The position numbers were made by a program, and so were the translations under genes. Below the pieces are notes generated by a model. It ran no database searches, was not told the origin of the DNA, and worked only from the letters and a program-made list of their open reading frames with translations. From Eggerthellaceae bacterium UBA5906 (GTDB taxonomy: Bacteria > Actinomycetota > Coriobacteriia > Coriobacteriales > Eggerthellaceae), in NCBI GenBank assembly GCA_002431805.1, contig DJEE01000034.1, positions 3,098 through 13,087 on the forward strand: a stretch of DNA of 9,990 nucleotides. The letters are read 5' to 3'. How positions within the stretch are numbered: position 1 is the first letter of the stretch; every line of letters begins with the position of its first letter. Shown here piece by piece: positions 4,793-9,990 of this stretch.

Positions 4793-6511
4793 TTACTCCC
4801 CGCGTACCATGTCGATGAGCTCCTGACGCGAGTGCACGCCGAGCTTATGGTAGATATTGCGCGTGTGATAGTTCACCGTGCCGGCGGCGATGCACAAGTC
4901 CTCGCCGATGCGGGCGTTCGTGCGCCCTTCGGCCAAAAGCGCGAACACGTCGCGCTCGCGATCGGATAGGCCGTGCGCGGCGGCAATGACGTCGAGGCGC
5001 ACGGACGCGGGCTCGGGCGCAGGGGTTGTTGCGGTGCTTGCATTTGCGGGCTCGGGCGCGTCTGCTGTGGTGCCTGCGGGCTCGTTGGCCAACGCGCAAG
5101 CAGGTGCGGCAGCTTGACCGGGCTCTGGCATGGCGGCATGCGCTGCGGCGCCGCTCTGCACAGGATGGCTTTCCGTCTGCGGTTGCGTGTCTGCGGCATC
5201 GGTGATGCCGGCATCCTCCGGTTTCCCGCTAGCAAGCATGACGGCGGCGAAGCGCTTCCCGCTCATCAAAAACGCCACTACCAAAGCAAAGAGCAATAGC
5301 TCGCATGCGGCGAACAGAACGATGCCTGCCGTTTGCGCGACGGCTACTTGGTTTGCCGACGAGTACACGGCAAGACCCAGCCAGGAACCGGCTAAATCGA
5401 ACACGGCCAGCGTGAGGCGGCCGATCATGAACATGCGTGCAGGGCTTGCATTTATGGCGCGCGCCAACAATACGGTGCCGAACAACAGCACCAGCTCGAA
5501 AGCGATGTTGCCCACGGGGTTGAGCGCTGCTCCCACGCTGCTGCCATAGCCGAGCAGAGGCAATAGGGCTGCTACCAATACCAACGTGGGGATAACGAAC
5601 AGGACGGGTATGCTGCGCGCATCGGCGCGGGCAATGGAAATGGCGCAGAACAGCAGCACAAACGCGCCGCTCAGCGCATAAAACAGCGAGCTGTAGTCGA
5701 ACCCGGCGGCGGCGACGGCAGGCAACATGGCGATGGTGAAGCCCAAAAGCGCCACCAGTGCCACCTCGGCGGCAATGAAGATGCGCTTGCGCCCGTCGCT
5801 CTCTCGTGTCGAGCCCTCCGCGCGGGTGCCGCTTGCCATGTGCTCAGCGCCGCGACCTTCGCCGCCTTCACCGCTGCGAGCTGCGCGTTCGCCCTCGCCG
5901 TGCTCGCTTGTAAGCGCATGCTGGTACGTGCGCGCGTATTGCAACGCCGCCCCGGAAAGCAGCGGTAACGCCACCACGAGCAGCAAACACACCTCATAAG
6001 GAACGTAATTCACGCTCGCGCAGATAACTGCGATGATTGCCAACAGCGTGGGCAGGTTTTCCACCACGGCGCGCGCCGGCGCCCCGCCGAACACCGATGC
6101 CCAGCGTGCTGCCATAACGCCCGAACCAAGCCCGGTGAGCAAGCCGCCGCCAATAACCAATGCTGTTGCGGACGTGAATTGGTTCGCGCAATACAGCACG
6201 GTTCCAAGCGCGGTGAGCGCCGGCGCGGCGAGCGCGGCCGCGCGACTTTCGCACAGCTGCATGAACCGACGGGTTCGCAAAATACCCACAGCCATCACGG
6301 CCGCAAGGGCCGTAGCCGACGCTAGATACGTGATATCGCCTGCTGCAACAAGTCCCCCGCTGTCGCGCGAGGTGATGACGGCGTTGCCGTACAGCAGCAA
6401 GTACATCCACGACAGGTGAAATACGAATCCAAGCAGGTCCGGACGCAACCGTTGCATCGCGGAAAGCGGGTTATATGGCACTGTATGGTCGTTTGAGCTG
6501 GTATTTTGCAT
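4793..6511 (-). CDS. LuxR-family regulator with N-terminal multi-pass membrane domain (regulator 2)
   Basis: This 572-aa protein has the same plan as regulator 1 but is clearly a different sequence. Hydrophobic segments at about 25-195 and 245-418 (around 12 helices) are split by a Gly/Glu/Arg-rich cytoplasmic loop (about 200-242). A low-complexity Ala/Pro/Thr linker (about 430-505) precedes a LuxR/GerE helix-turn-helix at 514-572, with LSDRERDVFALLAEGRTNAR, then TVNYHTRNIYHKLGVHSRQE. It has no phosphoacceptor receiver domain, so a signal would have to be sensed by the membrane part or loop. The ATG at 6511 has only a weak AGG eight bases upstream; a later in-frame Met19 has no better site. 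It reads in the same direction as the cytochrome-flavoprotein operon and diverges from the molybdoenzyme gene across 221 bp, so it may control either or both. The ligand is unknown. Confidence 0.9.
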   Translation of the reverse strand: MQNTSSNDHTVPYNPLSAMQRLRPDLLGFVFHLSWMYLLLYGNAVITSRDSGGLVAAGDITYLASATALAAVMAVGILRTRRFMQLCESRAAALAAPALTALGTVLYCANQFTSATALVIGGGLLTGLGSGVMAARWASVFGGAPARAVVENLPTLLAIIAVICASVNYVPYEVCLLLVVALPLLSGAALQYARTYQHALTSEHGEGERAARSGEGGEGRGAEHMASGTRAEGSTRESDGRKRIFIAAEVALVALLGFTIAMLPAVAAAGFDYSSLFYALSGAFVLLFCAISIARADARSIPVLFVIPTLVLVAALLPLLGYGSSVGAALNPVGNIAFELVLLFGTVLLARAINASPARMFMIGRLTLAVFDLAGSWLGLAVYSSANQVAVAQTAGIVLFAACELLLFALVVAFLMSGKRFAAVMLASGKPEDAGITDAADTQPQTESHPVQSGAAAHAAMPEPGQAAAPACALANEPAGTTADAPEPANASTATTPAPEPASVRLDVIAAAHGLSDRERDVFALLAEGRTNARIGEDLCIAAGTVNYHTRNIYHKLGVHSRQELIDMVRGE

Positions 6512-6537
6512 GCTATTAACCTAATTCCCCCCAAGGC

Positions 6538-6558
6538 ACCCATACGAACCATATGGGT
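6538..6558. promoter_or_regulatory. Dyad ACCCATA-N7-TATGGGT, candidate operator
   Basis: ACCCATA (6538-6544) and TATGGGT (6552-6558) are exact reverse complements with a seven-base spacer. The 21-bp dyad begins 27 bp upstream of the start of regulator 2 in the divergent control region, where it could serve as an autoregulatory or shared operator for a dimeric LuxR protein. The assignment rests on symmetry and position only. Confidence 0.4.
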
Positions 6559-6597
6559 TGGAAAGCCCTCTGTGCAAGTCGAAAAACCATGCGTTTC

Positions 6598-6632
6598 GGT
6601 CGTGGTCTCGACCCTTCTCGGCTCCGTATTAT
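6598..6632 (+). promoter_or_regulatory. Candidate promoter and dyad of the molybdoenzyme operon
   Basis: TATTAT (6627-6632) is a good -10 hexamer with no recognisable -35 at the usual distance. At the expected -35 position lies the dyad GGTCG-N6-CGACC (6598-6602 and 6609-6613). A poor -35 overlapped by a dyad fits an activator-dependent promoter, for which a LuxR-type regulator would be suitable. A start near 6639 would give a leader of about 94 nt. Confidence 0.35.
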
Positions 6633-6732
6633 AACCGCAGCTTCCCGAGCACAAGGGAAATCGGCGAAGCTGCCGGCTCGCAACGAAGGGCCGGTTTTCT
6701 GCAAGACGAGCGAAAGCAAGAAGGAGGGAACC

Positions 6733-9699
6733 ATGGCGAAACTGAACATGACGCGTCGCGCGTTCACGCAACTGGCCGCTGCAACCGCAGCTGCTGTGGG
6801 CGTGATCGCAACGTCCGAGTCGCAGGCGCTGGCAAAGCTGCCGGCCGTAAGCGGCAAGAAAGACGGCGACGTGAGCATCGTGCGCAGCTGCTGCCGCGCA
6901 TGCGGTAAGAACGAATGCGGCGTGTACGTAACCGTGAGAAACGGTCGCGCCATCAAAATCGAGGGCGATGCGGACACGGCGTTCCATTCCATGGGCAACT
7001 GCTGCACGAAATCTCAGGCGAGCCTGCAAGCGGCGTATCACCCCGACCGCCTGTACCACCCGATGAAGCGCACGAACCCGAAAGGCTCGGCCGATCCGGG
7101 TTGGGTGCGCATCACGTGGGATGAGGCGTACAGCACCATCGCTGACAAGTTCTGGGAGTTGAAGAAGAAGTACGGCGGCGAGTCCATGTTCTTCATGGGC
7201 GGCACGAGCCGCATTTGGACGCAGCACGCCTACGCTTCGTGGCTGCAGCTGGTCGACAGCCCCAACGCGGTGACCGCCTGGCAGATCTGCAAGGGCCCGC
7301 GCCACTATGTGGGCGACTTGCAGTCCGAGTTCGCATATTCCTGGATGGCCACCACCGACCGCCCGCGCGTGTTCGTTCCCTGGGGCACCGCAACCGAAAT
7401 CTCGAACTATGACGAAAGCTGCCGTGCCACCGTTGACATCGCGAACACGGCCGATACCTACATCAGCATCGACCCGCGCATGACCAACCTGAACCACGAG
7501 TCGGACCAGCATCTGTGGCTGACGCCCGGCACCGACGGCGCCATGGCGCTGGCTTGGGCAAACACCATCATCGAAAACGACCTGTACGACAGCTTGTTCG
7601 TAAAGCGTTGGACCGACGCTCCTTTCCTGGTGGTCGAGGGCATGGAGCCTTCCGGCGGCGCCATCGTCGCGCACAAGGTCACGTGGTGTGACATCAAGCC
7701 CATGGCGACGCGCCTGCTGAAGGAATGCGACCTGAAGGAAGACGGAAGCCCGCTGCGCTTCATGGTGTGGGACGAGCTTGCCGGCACCGATGATGCGCAT
7801 CCGCTGCACGAAAACGACCCTTCGGGTCACCTGACGTATTTCGATGCGGAAACCGGTCTGTGGGAAAACGAGCCCGACGAGGTGTGGGATAAGTTCTACG
7901 AGAGCCCGCAGAAGAACCTGCCGAAGCTTACCGTGCCCGGTCGCGTGGCGATGCCGTCCCCGTTCAACCCCGAGATCGACCCGGCTCTGTACGGCGATTT
8001 CGAGGTGACGCTGAAAGACGGCACGAAGCATAAGATGGCCCCGGTGTGGCAGCATTGGGATGCTCGCTGCGCCGAGTTCACGCCGGAGAAGGCCGCTGAG
8101 ATCACCGGCGTTCCGGCCGAGCAGATCCGCACGGCGGCGTTGACGTACGCAACGCGCATCGACCCGTCCACCGGTTACGGCAACGGCGGTATTCAATACG
8201 GTCTGGCGCCTGAGCATGCGTGCAACGCCATCGACAACAACCGCATCTTCGACATTATCGTCGGCATGACGGGCAACTGGGATACGCCCGCCGGCAACCG
8301 TGGTCCTAGCCTGGGCAAATACCTGGGCGTGGACGACGCGCAGCCGACCATTGCGTCGGGCCATGCTCCGGAAGACGGCGATCTGACGTACTTCCCCAAC
8401 AAGATTTTGGGCCAGGACAAGATCCCGATGCTGTCGTGGTGGCAGCAGTGGGCTGACGCCAACGCCGTGCTGGATGCTATGATCGACGCCGATCCCTACC
8501 CGGTGCGCGGCGGTTTGTGCGAGGCGTCCGGTTTCATGAACCAGGCGAACTCCCACAAGTATTGGCAGGGCCTGAACAGCCTGGACTTCTTTGTGGTGCA
8601 AGACCTGTGGAAGACCCCGACCGCCGGCGCCGCCGATATCCTGCTGCCGGTGTATCACTGGCTTGAGGTTGACTGCCCGCGTCTATCGCAGGGTTCTACC
8701 GGCGCGCAGGGCGCAACCTGCCGCGCCATCGAGCCGCCGGCCGATTGCCACTTCGACGTGCAGATCGTGGTGGACGTGTACAAGGCCATGGGCGTTCCGT
8801 ATGCCGATGACCCGGTTGAATTCGGGCTGCCCGAAGGCGTGGTATACCCTACGCCCGAGCAACTGTACGATCGCACCATTTCCCCCATGGGCATGACGTG
8901 GGAAGAGTACCGTGCCGCATTCCAGGAGCATGGCTGGTGGGACTGCCGCGCCATCAACCCCGAGGTGTGGGGCACGTATCGTCGCTACGAGACGGGCATG
9001 TGCTCGTCCGAGGTCGTCGTGGGCACCACGCCGGCGGGCAACCCTATGAAGGGCATGTCCACGCCTACCCGCAAGATGGAAATCTGGTCCACGGCGGTTG
9101 AGACGTTCATGCCGGGCAAGGATATGGAACTGCCGAACTGGAAGCCCGCACCGGAAACTGAGCTGGCGCAGCCGGGCATCTCCAAGGAGTGGCCGTTCCT
9201 GATGACCACCGGCCGCCGCATCCCCGTGTACTTCCACAGCGAGCACAGGCAGCTGCCTTGGTGTCGCGAGCTGTGGCCGGCGCCTCGCTGCGAGATCAAC
9301 CCGGAAGACGCCGCCGAGCTGGGCATCGAACAGGGCGACTGGGTGTGGATCGAAAGCCCGCGCGCCAAGGTTCGCCAGGTGGCCGACCTGTACTACGGCG
9401 TGGCGAAGGGCGTCATCAACTGCGAGCACCAGTGGTGGTTCCCCGAGCTCGATCAGGCGGACAAGGGCTACGGTCTGTCCACCATCAACTGCCTGGTCGA
9501 GGGCGAGAACCAAGACCCGCTGTGCGGCGCGTCGAACCTGCGTGCCTACAACGTGAAGGTGTACAAGGCAACGCCGGAGAACAGCCCGTTTGGCAACCCG
9601 TGCCCGTGTGGCGACGACGGCACCGAGATCATCCACGATGCGTCCGATCCGCGCCTGAAGAAGTGGTTGCCCGATTATTCCAAGCGAGAGGAGGCGTAA
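6733..9699 (+). CDS. Tat-exported molybdopterin oxidoreductase catalytic subunit (DMSO reductase family)
   Basis: This 988-aa protein is a bis-MGD molybdenum (or tungsten) enzyme. A twin-arginine signal (TRRAF, 7-11) ends in a likely signal peptidase site at QALA (31-34). Cys54-x2-Cys57-x4-Cys62 and Cys90 or Cys91 would hold a 4Fe-4S cluster, followed by YHPDRLYHPMKR (102-113). Cys186 in QICKGPRH aligns by eye with the metal-ligand Cys/Sec of formate dehydrogenases. DPRMTNLNHESD (247-258) and PGTDGAMALAW (265-275) are cofactor-binding motifs, and the C-terminal dinucleotide-binding domain includes EHQWWFPE. The ATG at 6733 follows AAGGAGG at 6721-6727. A ferredoxin subunit starts 4 nt after the stop, so this is the first gene of a dms-like operon. 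Overall it resembles the molybdoenzymes that Eggerthellaceae use for catechol dehydroxylation (Dadh, Hcdh), but polysulfide-, thiosulfate- or other reductase roles are not excluded. The family is certain; the substrate is not. Confidence 0.95.
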   Translation: MAKLNMTRRAFTQLAAATAAAVGVIATSESQALAKLPAVSGKKDGDVSIVRSCCRACGKNECGVYVTVRNGRAIKIEGDADTAFHSMGNCCTKSQASLQAAYHPDRLYHPMKRTNPKGSADPGWVRITWDEAYSTIADKFWELKKKYGGESMFFMGGTSRIWTQHAYASWLQLVDSPNAVTAWQICKGPRHYVGDLQSEFAYSWMATTDRPRVFVPWGTATEISNYDESCRATVDIANTADTYISIDPRMTNLNHESDQHLWLTPGTDGAMALAWANTIIENDLYDSLFVKRWTDAPFLVVEGMEPSGGAIVAHKVTWCDIKPMATRLLKECDLKEDGSPLRFMVWDELAGTDDAHPLHENDPSGHLTYFDAETGLWENEPDEVWDKFYESPQKNLPKLTVPGRVAMPSPFNPEIDPALYGDFEVTLKDGTKHKMAPVWQHWDARCAEFTPEKAAEITGVPAEQIRTAALTYATRIDPSTGYGNGGIQYGLAPEHACNAIDNNRIFDIIVGMTGNWDTPAGNRGPSLGKYLGVDDAQPTIASGHAPEDGDLTYFPNKILGQDKIPMLSWWQQWADANAVLDAMIDADPYPVRGGLCEASGFMNQANSHKYWQGLNSLDFFVVQDLWKTPTAGAADILLPVYHWLEVDCPRLSQGSTGAQGATCRAIEPPADCHFDVQIVVDVYKAMGVPYADDPVEFGLPEGVVYPTPEQLYDRTISPMGMTWEEYRAAFQEHGWWDCRAINPEVWGTYRRYETGMCSSEVVVGTTPAGNPMKGMSTPTRKMEIWSTAVETFMPGKDMELPNWKPAPETELAQPGISKEWPFLMTTGRRIPVYFHSEHRQLPWCRELWPAPRCEINPEDAAELGIEQGDWVWIESPRAKVRQVADLYYGVAKGVINCEHQWWFPELDQADKGYGLSTINCLVEGENQDPLCGASNLRAYNVKVYKATPENSPFGNPCPCGDDGTEIIHDASDPRLKKWLPDYSKREEA
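9684..9695 (+). promoter_or_regulatory. Ribosome-binding site of the ferredoxin subunit inside the molybdoenzyme gene
   Basis: GAGAGGAGG lies within the last codons of the molybdoenzyme gene, about 10 nt before the ATG at 9704. This indicates coupled translation of the two subunits. Confidence 0.7.
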
Positions 9700-9703
9700 A
9701 ACC

Positions 9704-9990
9704 ATGACGCAGTATTCGATCGTGACCGACGTCAACCGATGCGTAGGTTGTTTGGCCTGCTCGGTGGCGTGCAAGGTGGTCAACGGGGCGCCGGTTGGCG
9801 CATTCTGGAACAAGACGCTGCGCATCGGGCCGACGCCGAAAGAGGATGGTTGCGGACAGTGGCCCGACGTGGACATGTACTTTTTGACGGTGTCCTGCCA
9901 GCATTGCGCACACCCTTCGTGCGTGGAAGTGTGCCCCACCGAGGCCAGCCACATCGCCGCCGACGGCACCGTGCAGATCGACAAGTCCAA
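9704..9990 (+). CDS. 4Fe-4S ferredoxin-type electron-transfer subunit (DmsB/PhsB-like), cut at window edge
   Basis: The first 95 codons are visible; the gene runs off the right edge. The protein begins MTQYSIVTDVNRCVGCLACS, giving the first cysteine cluster CVGCLACSVACK (residues 13-24), and continues with the second, CQHCAHPSCVEVCP. These two clusters are the standard pattern of the four-cluster DmsB/NrfC/PhsB iron-sulfur subunits that pass electrons from a membrane quinol-oxidising subunit to the molybdoenzyme. It has no signal peptide, as expected for a partner exported together with the Tat-bearing catalytic subunit. It starts 4 nt after the catalytic subunit, with its ribosome-binding site inside that gene. 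A membrane anchor (NrfD/DmsC type) and a TorD-like chaperone would be expected just beyond the edge. Confidence 0.93.
   Translation, partial: MTQYSIVTDVNRCVGCLACSVACKVVNGAPVGAFWNKTLRIGPTPKEDGCGQWPDVDMYFLTVSCQHCAHPSCVEVCPTEASHIAADGTVQIDKS

Noticed and set aside
6672..6699. CCGGC...GCCGG followed by TTTT in the molybdoenzyme leader, as a possible attenuator
   Set aside because: The stem is only 5 bp with a 12-base loop and a four-T run; too weak to call a terminator or riboswitch.
6322..8658. A 778-codon open frame on the minus strand opposite the molybdoenzyme gene
   Set aside because: It is antisense to a gene with clear domains, has a low-complexity Arg/His/Val/Gly-rich composition, and overlaps the start of regulator 2. 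Strong codon bias in a high-GC gene removes stops from the opposite strand.
8683..9990. A 435-codon minus-strand open frame under the molybdoenzyme and ferredoxin genes
   Set aside because: It is antisense to two well-supported genes, with no ribosome-binding site or domain; a compositional shadow.
1..9990. CRISPR arrays, tRNA or rRNA genes, insertion sequences or transposases
   Set aside because: I looked for regular spaced repeats, cloverleaf-like segments, rRNA signatures and transposase motifs on both strands and saw none. The repeats at 1940-2146 are inverted and irregularly spaced.

Overview
The window looks like a chromosome segment from a high-GC, anaerobic gut actinobacterium of the Eggerthellaceae (Eggerthella/Gordonibacter/Slackia type). 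This is inferred from gene content. It carries two LuxR-family regulators with long multi-pass membrane domains, a Tat-exported FAD reductase paired with a small membrane-anchored multiheme cytochrome c, and a Tat-exported molybdopterin oxidoreductase followed by a ferredoxin subunit. Stacks of such respiratory reductase cassettes, each beside a membrane LuxR regulator, are typical of that family. Species cannot be fixed from the sequence alone.

Layout. 1-192: leader region with a hairpin (40-76) and a candidate promoter (143-171). 193-1827 (+): membrane LuxR regulator 1, closed by a strong hairpin at 1828-1856. 1857-2207: a gene-free stretch between convergent genes, rich in inverted repeats; one repeat reads as an intrinsic terminator for the minus-strand operon and another is a near-perfect 33-bp palindrome. 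2208-3920 (-): Tat-lipoprotein FAD reductase. 3939-4673 (-): five-haem membrane cytochrome c, with a GTG start. 4793-6511 (-): membrane LuxR regulator 2. 6512-6732: divergent control region with two dyads and a candidate -10. 6733-9699 (+): 988-aa molybdopterin oxidoreductase catalytic subunit. 9704-9990 (+): ferredoxin-like electron-transfer subunit, cut by the window edge.

How the genes may work together. The cytochrome and flavoprotein form a two-gene unit (18-nt gap). It resembles the cgr1-cgr2 type of pair, in which the cytochrome passes electrons from the membrane to an exported flavin reductase that reduces an organic acceptor. The flavoprotein keeps the FAD fold but lacks the active-site residues that define fumarate reductases, so its acceptor is probably something else. 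The molybdoenzyme and ferredoxin form a second, separately transcribed module of the DMSO-reductase type, possibly of the catechol-dehydroxylase class. Regulator 2 sits between the two modules and could control either. Two sequence blocks shared between the leader of regulator 1 and the promoter region of the cytochrome operon suggest that those two units are controlled together.

The most interesting points are the reductase with unusual active-site motifs, the shared promoter blocks, the two-regulator/two-respiratory-module arrangement, and the palindromic intergenic repeat. All family assignments were made by eye; no database search was run.
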